Below are positions 28,147-36,694 of a DNA stretch of 50,546 nt, one piece after another (within the stretch, counting starts at the first letter, position 1; every line of letters begins with the position of its first letter). Below the pieces are notes generated by a model that saw nothing but the letters and a program-made list of their open reading frames with translations, was not told the origin of the DNA and searched no databases. The position numbers were made by a program, and so were the translations under genes. This stretch comes from Terriglobales bacterium. Its GTDB lineage: Bacteria; Acidobacteriota; Terriglobia; Terriglobales; Acidobacteriaceae. The stretch covers positions 1-50,546 of the forward strand of contig JAMXLI010000309.1 in NCBI GenBank assembly GCA_024281115.1, read 5' to 3'.

Positions 28147-28611
28147 GGAGGGTCTCCGTTCGAAAGCGGGAATCTCGGGGGAAAAATGACTCGCGTGCAA
28201 AGCAACCCGTCAAGATTCTAAGGGCGGATTCGGCCCAGGGCAAGGCCTAAACGCCTCAGCGCCTACCGTGCTTTTCCGTCGTTCTCTAAGGTCTACTACT
28301 GCCAAACCTTAGGGCATTCCTCTAATTGGAACGTTCCTGCTGGGCGGCTACGATGCCTGCAGTCGTTACGACGTTGTGGAAGCAGTTTGAGTAAGCGGTT
28401 CGCAAGTTATCTACAGCTCTTTTTCAACCAAGCTCGATGTTCGGATAGCCTGCTGTACCTCTCTGGCTGATTTTCCAAGGGGACCCCTGTTCTTGTTGTT
28501 GTGCTGGCGCAGTCCAGATGCTTCATTTCCGCGGGTTCGGTGCGATTTGCTCCTTGGACGACGTTAACGAATTCAATCTGTAAGCGAAATCCACACCGAG
28601 AGGATTTATCA
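28147..28611. other. 465-bp divergent regulatory region between pqqA and a glycosidase-like gene
   Basis: It holds the pqq promoter (28215-28243) and a 7-bp inverted repeat CTAAGGT/ACCTTAG (28286-28292 and 28306-28312). No + strand promoter for the gene at 28612 could be pinned down. It is less GC-rich than its surroundings, as expected for regulatory DNA. Confidence 0.45.
28215..28243 (-). promoter_or_regulatory. candidate sigma70 promoter of the pqqABCDE operon
   Basis: On the minus strand TTGCCC (28243-28238) and TAGAAT (28220-28215) are separated by exactly 17 bp. Transcription would start near 28208 and give a leader of about 60 nt before pqqA. It is the best promoter match in the pqq upstream region. 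Confidence 0.5.
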
Positions 28612-29856
28612 ATGCGGATGGGAAAGTATCTTATTGCCGTTTTATCCCTGTTGCTGCTGGGCGGGCTGGCCTCTGCCCAAACCACCATCTATTCCTACAA
28701 CGGTACCAGCACGATCAGCAACCAGTTGTTCAACGTACACGGTTGGGGATTCGCCAGCTATAACACACCCTGGCCCTCGGCTTCGATCGGCGGTTTTCGC
28801 ACCTGGGACTCGGGAGCGGTGTGGGCCAACATTGAAACTTCCCGGGGATACTACAACTGGAGCCAGCTCGACCAGATTGTTAACTACATGCAGGGCAAGG
28901 GCGCGAATGTCCTTTTCACCTTCGGCAGAACACCCCGCTGGGCCTCGTCCAATCCTAACGCCACCATCTGCGGAGGCGGCCCCGGACAGTGCTATGCGCC
29001 TTATTCCATGACCGACTGGAGCAACTTCATTTGGGCGCTCACCAGCCGCTACAAGTACAAGATCCGCTACTACGAGTTGTGGAACGAGCCCAATGCCACC
29101 AATTGGTGGAGCGGAAGCACCTCCCAGATGGTGCAGATGGCTTCCATCGCCTACGGCATTATCAAGAAGCAGGACCCGGGCGCGACCGTGCTCTCCCCCG
29201 CTCCGCAAGGCGCGTATGCCTGGCAATGGATGGACTACTTCCTCGCGGCCGGCGGCGGCAGGTATTTTGATGCCGCGTCATTCCATGGCTATGTGGGCGC
29301 TTCCGGCGGCTACACGCGCAGCCCGGAAAGCTGGATTCCCATCGTTCAGAACTTCCGCAGTACGCTGAACAAGTACGGTGTGGGCTGGAAGCACATCTAC
29401 GACACGGAGTTGAGTTGGGGCGCCAGCTGGCAGACGCCCAGCACCTATAACCAGGCCTCGTGGGTGGCCCGCATCTTCCTGCTTCACTGGCTGTATGGCG
29501 CCAGCCGATTGTATTGGTACATGTGGGACAACAGCACCTACGGAACGATGTACAACGGCGGCATGAAGCCCGCGGGGTACGCGTTTCAATACCTGAACAA
29601 ATGGATGGTGGGGGCCAGCCTGGACAAGTGCCTGCAGTACAGCAATGGCACCTGGGCCTGCCACCTGGCGCGTGGCGGCGGGTACAACGCCTGGGTGCTG
29701 TGGAACGTATACGGCACCACCAGCTTCCAGCTCAGCTCGACCTGGGGTATGCACCAGATGCGCAACCTGAGCGGCGGCAAGTGGTCGATCGCGTCCAACG
29801 CATGGATCTCGGTCTACACGCAACCGCAGTTAGTGGAAAGCTGGTCGGTCTTCTAG
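28612..29856 (+). CDS. secreted glycosidase-like protein, clan GH-A (GH39-like) fold
   Basis: 414 residues. The signal peptide ends LASAQ at about residue 23. A TIM-barrel glycosidase core has the acid/base candidate Glu159 in YYELWNEPN and the nucleophile candidate Glu266 in YDTELSWG, the usual clan A pair. A C-terminal beta region carries GTWACHLARGGGYNAWVLWN. The paralogue at 38586-39860 has the same layout and the same acid/base position. The ribosome-binding site AGAGGA lies 7 nt before ATG 28612. Its linkage to the EPS region suggests action on a xylan- or EPS-type glycan; the exact GH family is uncertain. Confidence 0.82.
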   Translation: MRMGKYLIAVLSLLLLGGLASAQTTIYSYNGTSTISNQLFNVHGWGFASYNTPWPSASIGGFRTWDSGAVWANIETSRGYYNWSQLDQIVNYMQGKGANVLFTFGRTPRWASSNPNATICGGGPGQCYAPYSMTDWSNFIWALTSRYKYKIRYYELWNEPNATNWWSGSTSQMVQMASIAYGIIKKQDPGATVLSPAPQGAYAWQWMDYFLAAGGGRYFDAASFHGYVGASGGYTRSPESWIPIVQNFRSTLNKYGVGWKHIYDTELSWGASWQTPSTYNQASWVARIFLLHWLYGASRLYWYMWDNSTYGTMYNGGMKPAGYAFQYLNKWMVGASLDKCLQYSNGTWACHLARGGGYNAWVLWNVYGTTSFQLSSTWGMHQMRNLSGGKWSIASNAWISVYTQPQLVESWSVF

Positions 29857-29888
29857 AACCTCCAGCTGGAAAGCAGCCTGGACGCACA

Positions 29889-29918
29889 AAGGGCACCCTC
29901 GCGGGTGCCCTTCTTTAT
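29889..29918 (+). terminator. Rho-independent terminator, probably bidirectional
   Basis: AAGGGCACCC pairs with GGGTGCCCTT in a perfect 10-bp stem around a TCGC loop, followed by CTTTATT. It lies 32 bp after the + strand glycosidase-like gene and also downstream of the convergent leftward run ending at 29969, so it can serve both. Confidence 0.85.
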
Positions 29919-29968
29919 TGGTTTATTCGCGCCCAGCCGCGGTCGGATTGTAATCCGTCAGCCGGCCG

Positions 29969-32900
29969 CTACTGCCCGTTGATGGCCACAGCCACCACCG
30001 AGTAGTGGGGCACGTTGACCGTGACCGAGTAGCCGCCGGTCACCGGGGTGATGGTCAACGATTGGCTGGCAATTCCCGGAAACGTGCTCGTGCCGCTGAT
30101 CAGGTACGAGTTGGCCGACTGCACGGTGCTGAAGCCCGGGTTCTGCGCCACCACGGTCAGATTCGTGTAGTCGGTAGTGGTCGGATTGACGATGTAAATG
30201 GCATCGCTGCCGGGCGTGTAGAAGGCCAGGGGCGCCAGTCCTCCCTGCGTAATCGGCGGCGACACGGAGTTCGCCAGGTAGCCGCCGTTGCCCAGATTGA
30301 GGAAGCTGGGCCCGGCCAGGAGCTGGTAGGCGTAATACTGCGGATACGGCGCCGCCGTGCTCGCGGTGGTGCTCGAATAGGCGCAATCCATGTTCGTGTC
30401 CACCACGCCGATCAGGCAGAACGGGCCGCTGGGAATGCTGGCGCCGTAGTAGAGCAGTCGCGCCGGGACGGCACCAGCCGGAGCCACGGCTGCGCCTGCA
30501 TATACCGAGCTCAACATGTCGGCCATGAACAAGCCATTCCAGATAGGACCGTAGACGTAGTCGTTGCGGCAGCAGTCCGGCTGGAACGCCGACGAGGTAT
30601 TGAACTCGGTCACAAAGACGGGCGTGGAGCTGGCGTTCGGTTGCGAGCCCTTGGCCACCAGCCCGGCGATGTTGGCGTAGAGCGCGGCCGCGCCGTACTG
30701 CGGGTCCTGGGTCCGCTGGTACAAGGGTGTCTGGGAGGTGCTGGAATCCCAGTTCATCCCGTTGTTAATGGCGAACGCAGACGCCTGGTAGTGGTGATAG
30801 CTGACAAAGTTCACGTAGGGCGAGGCGTTGGGGTCCGCCAGCAAGGCCGGAATCCAAGTGGGATAGGTGCCGTTGGCATTGCCCAGCACCGGGCCGCCGA
30901 GATTGATGGTTGCTCCGTCGAGCTGGGCCTGCGCCCGCATGGCGGAGGCGGCCGCGGCGAACATCTGGATGTAGGTGTTCATCGCGCTGGTGCCCGAGGG
31001 AACGCACAAGCCTCCGGCCAGGTCGGGCTCGTTCCAGATTTCGTAATCCTTCACGAAGTTGGGGAACTTCAGGTCCACGTGGCCCACGAACTGCGCCGTT
31101 AATTGCGCCCAGGTGCTGATGTTGGCGGGCACGCTGTGATAAATGGCCGCTCCCGAAACCGTGCACGGATTGGGGCTGGGCTGCAGCCAGTAGGGCGTGT
31201 AGCCCATCATGATCATGGGACGCAAGCCCGCCGTCTGAAAAGCCGTCAGGATGGGATCGATGTAGGTCCAGTTGGGCGTGTTCGCGCCGTTGGCAAAAAT
31301 GTTCTGCAGCAGGGCGTCAATGCGCAGCTGGGTAACGCCCGCCTGGGCAAGCTGCGCCAGCGCGGTGGGATTCTGGTACAGGTTGTCGGAATAGGTGCCC
31401 AGGGCCGCGCCCAGGATGCCCGAGGGCACGGGATAGGCGGTGTTCTGGCGCGATCCGAAGTCAGCCGTGAGCTGGTTGAACACGGTCACGTTGGCCGCCG
31501 CGAATTTGTTCGGGTCCTGCACGCTTCGCGCCTTAACCACGTGAACGCCGGCGGTGGCCGGGGCGGTGTAGAAGCCGGTGCCGTCAATGGTGCCCACGCT
31601 GGCGTTGCCGCCGGCCACGTTGTCCACCGACCAGCTCACCGCGTTGCTGCTGGTGGAGTTGGTCACGGCCGCCGAGAACTGCTGTGTCCCAGCCGGAGCG
31701 ATTACTGATGCCGAGTTGGGCATGATGGTCACAATGATGGGCGGGCCGACCGTCACCGTGGCGCTGCCGCTCTTAGTGGGATCCTGCACGCTGGTCGCGG
31801 TGATGGTGTGCTTCTGGGTCCCGCTGTTGACCACCGGGGAGGAGTACAGGCCGGAGGCGGAAATGGCGCCCACGGTCGAGTTGCCGCCGGCGACGCCGTC
31901 TACCGCCCAGGTCACGTTGCCGTTGCTGCTGCCCGTGATGGTGGCCTGGAACTGCTGGGTGAGCGGACTGGGAATGCTGACCGACTGCGGGCTCACGGCC
32001 ACGCTGATGCCGGAGGAGACGGTCACGTTCGCCGCATTGGACGTCTTGCTGGGATCGGCGAGGCTTTGTGCAGTGACAATGTGCGATCCCGTGGACGCCG
32101 GCGCGGTGTACACGCCGCCGCCGGAAATCGTGCCCACCGTGGCGTTCCCTCCCGCGATGCCGTCCACAAACCAGTTCACACCTGTAAAGCGCGTGTTGGA
32201 AACCGTGGCGGTGAAGGTTTGCGTCAGGTTCATGGGGACGGTGGCGCTGGCTGGCGCAACCGTCACGCTGATGGCCGAGGTGGACGTGAGCGCAACTGCC
32301 ACCACGGAGTAGTGCGGCACGTTAATGGTCGCGGAAAACCCATTGCCGCTGGCGGTCAGCGGCAACTGCTGGGCGGTGATGTTCTGATTCGAGCTGTTCA
32401 GCAGGAAGTATGTCCCGTAGCTCAACACCGAGCCCGGGTTCTGCAGGCTCACCGTCAGGTTGTTGTAGTCGGTGCTGCTGGGATTGGTGATGACCAGCCC
32501 GTCGGAGCCGGCGGTGTAAAAAGCGGAGACTACCAGTCCGGCCTGCGCGATGGGCGGCGAGACGCTGGGCGCCATGTAGCCGCCGCTGGCCAGCCCCAGG
32601 TTATTTGCGGCCCCCAGCAGGCTGAACGCATACAACTGCGGGTAAGGCTGCGTCGGCCCGGCGGCGTTGTAGGAGCAATCCATCGCGCTGTTCACTGTTC
32701 CCAGCAGGCAGAACCAGAATGTGCCGGAAGTATTGGTTGGGAACCAGTCCTGCGCGGCGAAGTAGTCCACGCGCAGAGGGGTGCCGTAACCGCCGTAGAC
32801 GCCGCTGAGCACGTCCTGCACGGCCATGGCATTGAACAACGGCGCATAGGCCGGGCTGTTGCGGCAGCAATCCCAGGCGAAAGCGGCGGTGGTGTTGTAT

Positions 32901-34369
32901 TCGTCGAGGATGAGCGGCGGGACCGGCCGGCCCGCGGGCGTGTTCTGCCGCGTCAGGTTCGTCAGATACCGGAACACGGCGAAGAAGCCGATGCTGGGAT
33001 CCTGGGCGCGAGACGACATGGACTGCGCCCCCACCGTATTGTCCCAAAGCATGCCGGCGTTGGTGGCGGAAGGATAGCCGGGGTACTGGTGGTAGCTGAC
33101 GAACTGGACGTAGGGTCCGGTCGAGGTATTGGACAGCAGGGCCGAAATCCAGTTGGCGGCGTTGCCGGCGTTGGTGAGTGCCGGTCCGCCGACACGGAAC
33201 GTGGCGCCATCCGCCTGTCCTTGGGCAATCATTGCAGGCGCCACCGCGGCATACATGGAGAGATAGGTGCTGCGGCGCTGCGCGTCGGTGCTGGGCGAGG
33301 TACACAGGCCGGCCGCCTGGTCAGGCTCGTTCCAGATTTCGTAGTTCTGCACCAGGCCGGGGAAATTCAGGTCAATGTGCTGCACCAGCTGGGTCGCCAG
33401 CTGCACCCACGTCTGCAAGTTCGTAGGGGGCGCGTGATACGGCTGCACGCCGGTGCCGCACGGCGTGGTGGCGGGCTGCAGCCAGGCCGGCGTGTAGTCC
33501 ACCACAACCAGCGGGTGCATCCCGGCGGACTGAATGCCGGAAAGAATGGGATCAATCTGCGACCAGTCGGGCGTGGCGCTGGAGAAAAAGATGTTCTGCA
33601 GGCCGGCGTCCACGCGCAGTTCATTGAACCCGGCCTGCGCCAGGGTCTGCATGGACGCGGAATCGTTATAAAAATTGTTTTGCGTGTAGCCGAGCTGTGC
33701 CCCGAACATCCCCGCGGGCACCGGATACTGGGTGCTGGTCCGCGAACCGAAGTCGGCCGCGATCTGCGTGTAGACGTTGATGGTGGCGGTGGTTGTCTTG
33801 GTGGTGGTGCCGTTGCTCGCGCTGATGGTCAGCTTATGCGTTCCCGCCGCGGCCGGGGCCTGGTAAACGCCGCCCGAAACGGTTCCCACCGTCGCATTGC
33901 CATTGAGCACGCCGTCCACTGAATAGGTGATGGTGGCGTTGGTCCAGCCGCACACCGTGGGATAGAACTGCTGGGTGCCGCCGGCCAGCACGCTCGCGCT
34001 GGTGGGCAGCACGGAAACGCTGGGCGCCGTCACTACGTTGACCTGGGTGCTGGTGGAATAGCCGCTGTTCGCCTGGCTGACCGCCTTTACGTAGTGCGTG
34101 CCCGCCGACGAAGGCGCGGTGTAAAGGCCCGTGCTGGTGACGAATCCACCGGCGCTGTAGCCGCCGTTCACGTTATCGACCTGCCATTTCACGGCAGTGT
34201 TCGTCGTACCCGTGACCGTAGCGGTGAACTGCTGCTGTTGGCCAGTCAGAAGACAGGCAAACTTGGGCGACAGAGAGATGCTGATCTGCGCGGCCGAGGA
34301 TGCGCTGACGCCGACAACGACCGCCAGCGCGATGGCCAGGTGTTCCAGGACCCGAACTGCTCGATTCAT
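29969..34369 (-). CDS. giant secreted protein: five Ig-like repeats and two glycosidase-like modules
   Basis: 1466 residues. The signal peptide is about 1-27 (ending SSAAQ). Two Ig-like (BIG2-type) domains come first (VKWQVDNVNGG, ITYSVDGVLNG). The first TIM-barrel-like module follows, with Glu348 in YEIWNEPD and Glu490 in LDEYNTT. Three more Ig domains follow (VNWFVDGIAGG, VTWAVDGVAGG, VSWSVDNVAGG). The second module has Glu1114 in YEIWNEPD and Glu1255 in VTEFNTS. Each module also has DCCRN and PYPQ.YA signatures. The two halves look like an internal duplication. ATG 34369 gives a clean signal peptide; the ORF-track start (34447) overlaps the upstream gene. It follows the single-module paralogue by 25 bp. 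Confidence 0.85.
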   Translation of the reverse strand: MNRAVRVLEHLAIALAVVVGVSASSAAQISISLSPKFACLLTGQQQQFTATVTGTTNTAVKWQVDNVNGGYSAGGFVTSTGLYTAPSSAGTHYVKAVSQANSGYSTSTQVNVVTAPSVSVLPTSASVLAGGTQQFYPTVCGWTNATITYSVDGVLNGNATVGTVSGGVYQAPAAAGTHKLTISASNGTTTKTTTATINVYTQIAADFGSRTSTQYPVPAGMFGAQLGYTQNNFYNDSASMQTLAQAGFNELRVDAGLQNIFFSSATPDWSQIDPILSGIQSAGMHPLVVVDYTPAWLQPATTPCGTGVQPYHAPPTNLQTWVQLATQLVQHIDLNFPGLVQNYEIWNEPDQAAGLCTSPSTDAQRRSTYLSMYAAVAPAMIAQGQADGATFRVGGPALTNAGNAANWISALLSNTSTGPYVQFVSYHQYPGYPSATNAGMLWDNTVGAQSMSSRAQDPSIGFFAVFRYLTNLTRQNTPAGRPVPPLILDEYNTTAAFAWDCCRNSPAYAPLFNAMAVQDVLSGVYGGYGTPLRVDYFAAQDWFPTNTSGTFWFCLLGTVNSAMDCSYNAAGPTQPYPQLYAFSLLGAANNLGLASGGYMAPSVSPPIAQAGLVVSAFYTAGSDGLVITNPSSTDYNNLTVSLQNPGSVLSYGTYFLLNSSNQNITAQQLPLTASGNGFSATINVPHYSVVAVALTSTSAISVTVAPASATVPMNLTQTFTATVSNTRFTGVNWFVDGIAGGNATVGTISGGGVYTAPASTGSHIVTAQSLADPSKTSNAANVTVSSGISVAVSPQSVSIPSPLTQQFQATITGSSNGNVTWAVDGVAGGNSTVGAISASGLYSSPVVNSGTQKHTITATSVQDPTKSGSATVTVGPPIIVTIMPNSASVIAPAGTQQFSAAVTNSTSSNAVSWSVDNVAGGNASVGTIDGTGFYTAPATAGVHVVKARSVQDPNKFAAANVTVFNQLTADFGSRQNTAYPVPSGILGAALGTYSDNLYQNPTALAQLAQAGVTQLRIDALLQNIFANGANTPNWTYIDPILTAFQTAGLRPMIMMGYTPYWLQPSPNPCTVSGAAIYHSVPANISTWAQLTAQFVGHVDLKFPNFVKDYEIWNEPDLAGGLCVPSGTSAMNTYIQMFAAAASAMRAQAQLDGATINLGGPVLGNANGTYPTWIPALLADPNASPYVNFVSYHHYQASAFAINNGMNWDSSTSQTPLYQRTQDPQYGAAALYANIAGLVAKGSQPNASSTPVFVTEFNTSSAFQPDCCRNDYVYGPIWNGLFMADMLSSVYAGAAVAPAGAVPARLLYYGASIPSGPFCLIGVVDTNMDCAYSSTTASTAAPYPQYYAYQLLAGPSFLNLGNGGYLANSVSPPITQGGLAPLAFYTPGSDAIYIVNPTTTDYTNLTVVAQNPGFSTVQSANSYLISGTSTFPGIASQSLTITPVTGGYSVTVNVPHYSVVAVAINGQ

Positions 34370-35915
34370 AAACCTGTTCCCCACTTCCCCGCGCTTAATG
34401 CGCGGGCACTGCAATGGCCAGGACCGTGTATTGCGGCACGGCCACATTCACCGTGAATCCATTTCCGGAGACGGTGAGGGGGAGTGAGCTGCTGCCGATT
34501 GCCGGATGTGCTGGATTCAGCGTGTACAGCGTTGCATTGGTGGCGCTGGGCGCCGTGGTGAACGCGTTTTGCAGGTTCACCGTGATCGACGAGTAGTTGA
34601 TGCTGGTCGGATTGGTGATCACTACCAGGTCTTTCGGCGAAGCCCCGGTGGTGTAAAACCCGGAAACCGTCAGTCCGCCTTGATCAATCGGCGGATACGG
34701 CGGCTTGCTGAGGAAACCGCCATTGGTCAGGCCCAGCATGCCCGAGATCAGGCTGTAGGCGTAAAACTGGGGATAGGGTACGTCCAGGCTCAGGTTGCTG
34801 GAATTGTAGGCGCAGTCCATCGCTGAGTCCGGAGTACCGATCAGACAGAAGAAGCTGGCGCCCGCGGCGCCCGGGAACCAGTCCTGGGCCGCGAAATAGA
34901 GCAGCTTGGGAATGGGCAGCGAACTGTTACCCAGGTTGATGGCGTCCTGAACCACCATGGCATTGAACAGCGGCGCATACTTGGGATCGTTGCGGCAGCA
35001 GTCGCGCGAGTAGGTAGCCGTAACGTTGTATTCGTCAATGTAGATGGGCGTAGCCGCGGCGTTCGGCTGCAGGCCCGCCTTTACGTAGTTGTAGACGTAG
35101 CGGTACACGCCCTGCACGCCGGCTCCGCTGTCCTGCATGTGGTAGGAAACCGATTGCGCCCCCTGGGTGTTGTCCCAGAGCATTCCCGCCTGCGTGGTAG
35201 AGAGGCCGCCAACGTAGTAGTGATAGCTGACAAAATTTACGTAAGGGGCGGTGGTGGAGTTATTCAGCAGCGCGGGCAACCAGTTGGGTGAGTTGCCGTA
35301 GGTGGTGAGCGCCGGACCGCCAATGCGGATCGCTTTCCCGTCGGCCTTGGCCTGCGCGGCCATCACGGGCGCGGCCGCGGTATAGAGCGCCACGTAGGTG
35401 CTGCGCCGCTGCGCGTCGGTGTTGGGTGAGGTGCACAGGGCCAGCGAGTTATCGGGTTCGTTCCAGATCTCGTAGTCGGCGACGAAACCTGCCGGATAGG
35501 TGGCATCAATGTGTTTGACCAGCAAACCGGCGAGGCTCCCCCAGGTATTCGCATCGGTGGGCGCGGCATGATACGGGGTGCTGCTGCTGGTGCCGCACGG
35601 ATTGGGAGTGCCCTGCAGCCAGGTGGGCGTATATCCCACGATCAGCAGGACCTTGAGGCCGGCGGAGTTCAGTTTGCCCAGCACCGCGTCGAGAGAACCC
35701 CAGCTCGGGTTGCTGACCGAGGCGGCCGTGGGGAAGGCGTTTTGCAAGCCCGCATCCACGCGCACCTCGGTGATACCCGCCGTCTTCAGTTGAGCGAGCG
35801 CAGTGGCATTGTTGTAGAAACCATTGGTGGTGTAGCCGAGCTGCGCGCCCACTCCGTTGGCGGGAATGGGATGCGTGCTGTTGGCGCGCGAGGCGAAATC
35901 CACTGCCACGCTGCT
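29969..35915 (-). repeat. three diverged copies of a ~1.5-kb glycosidase module
   Basis: Copies span about 29969-31475, 32283-33770 (both in the 1466-residue gene) and 34395-35915 (in the 715-residue gene). Each runs from a [AV]DF[GA]SR block through [DE]YEIWNEPD, [DT]E[YF]N, DCCRN, MDC[AS]Y and PYPQ.YA to a C-terminal VPHYSVVAVA or VPQYTVLAIA strand. The order of motifs is identical; divergence is substantial, so the duplications are old. Confidence 0.8.
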
Positions 35916-36542
35916 GAAAACGTGCACGGTCGCGGTCGAACTCCCGCCATTCGAGGCGATGACCTTCACGGTGTGAGTGCCGCCGCTGGCCGGCGCCGTA
36001 TATACGCCGTTGGAGATCGTGCCCACGCTCGAGTTGCCGCCCGTGATGTTGTCCACTTGCCAGGTAACGCTGGTATTGCTCAGGCCGCACACAATGGGCG
36101 TGAAGGTGAAGCTGGTGGCCGCCGGGACCGCGGCGCTGGTGGGCTGAATCATCACGCCTGCGCTGGAGCGCACGGTCACCTGCGCTACCGCGACGCTGTT
36201 GCCATTGGCCACACTGATGGCCTTTACGAAATGAGTGCCTGATGCGGTGGGTGCGGTGTAGAACCCGGCCTGCGAAATGGTGCCGCCACCGCTGTAGCCG
36301 TTGGTGACGTTGTCCACCTGCCAGGTCACCGCGGTATTGGTTGTGCCCGTCACCTTATCGGAGAACTGCTGCGTCTGCGACACGGTGAGACACGCCGAGA
36401 GTGGGCTGATCGCGACTGTGACCTGGGCGGAAGCGCCAAGGCAAAAAACAGCCATCGCGATCACGGCGCCCAGCAACCTGGAACACACACTTCGCGACTT
36501 CCAACGCCAGGGTTGGCGGCTAGCAACAGAAAATTGGGTCAT
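34395..36542 (-). CDS. secreted protein: two Ig-like repeats and one glycosidase-like module
   Basis: 715 residues. A long signal region (to about residue 40, ending LGASAQ) is followed by two Ig-like domains (VTWQVDNVTNG, VTWQVDNITGG). One TIM-barrel-like module has the acid/base candidate Glu362 in YEIWNEPD and the nucleophile candidate Glu504 in YIDEYN, then DCCRN, MDCAY and PYPQFYAYSL. The C-terminus is a short beta region. It is the single-module relative of the 1466-residue protein 25 bp downstream. It lies 152 bp after the GDP-mannose epimerase stop and may be the tail of the EPS transcript. The ribosome-binding site is weak, so the exact start is open. Confidence 0.83.
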   Translation of the reverse strand: MTQFSVASRQPWRWKSRSVCSRLLGAVIAMAVFCLGASAQVTVAISPLSACLTVSQTQQFSDKVTGTTNTAVTWQVDNVTNGYSGGGTISQAGFYTAPTASGTHFVKAISVANGNSVAVAQVTVRSSAGVMIQPTSAAVPAATSFTFTPIVCGLSNTSVTWQVDNITGGNSSVGTISNGVYTAPASGGTHTVKVIASNGGSSTATVHVFSSVAVDFASRANSTHPIPANGVGAQLGYTTNGFYNNATALAQLKTAGITEVRVDAGLQNAFPTAASVSNPSWGSLDAVLGKLNSAGLKVLLIVGYTPTWLQGTPNPCGTSSSTPYHAAPTDANTWGSLAGLLVKHIDATYPAGFVADYEIWNEPDNSLALCTSPNTDAQRRSTYVALYTAAAPVMAAQAKADGKAIRIGGPALTTYGNSPNWLPALLNNSTTAPYVNFVSYHYYVGGLSTTQAGMLWDNTQGAQSVSYHMQDSGAGVQGVYRYVYNYVKAGLQPNAAATPIYIDEYNVTATYSRDCCRNDPKYAPLFNAMVVQDAINLGNSSLPIPKLLYFAAQDWFPGAAGASFFCLIGTPDSAMDCAYNSSNLSLDVPYPQFYAYSLISGMLGLTNGGFLSKPPYPPIDQGGLTVSGFYTTGASPKDLVVITNPTSINYSSITVNLQNAFTTAPSATNATLYTLNPAHPAIGSSSLPLTVSGNGFTVNVAVPQYTVLAIAVPAH

Positions 36543-36694
36543 GGAGAGAGTAGAGAGTTCCCCTTCGTCGTGCGGGGGACACGATCAGAAGATTTGCTAT
36601 GGCAAAAATTCGTGCTGGGGGGGCGCCGCCTGCGTTCACCCGCTGCGCCGCCCACCCAGACACGGCCAAAAAGGGGGGAGCCTGGTAAAGCGAT

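Noticed and set aside
30005-33922. Plus-strand ORFs of 365, 244 and 704 residues opposite the giant glycosidase-like gene
   Set aside because: Antisense shadows rich in Gly/Arg/His/Val with no domain features, facing an intact gene with signal peptide and catalytic motifs.
29969-36542. Many recurring short sequences that could suggest a repeat array or CRISPR
   Set aside because: They are codons of duplicated protein modules, spaced by hundreds of bases and diverged; there is no regular repeat-spacer structure.
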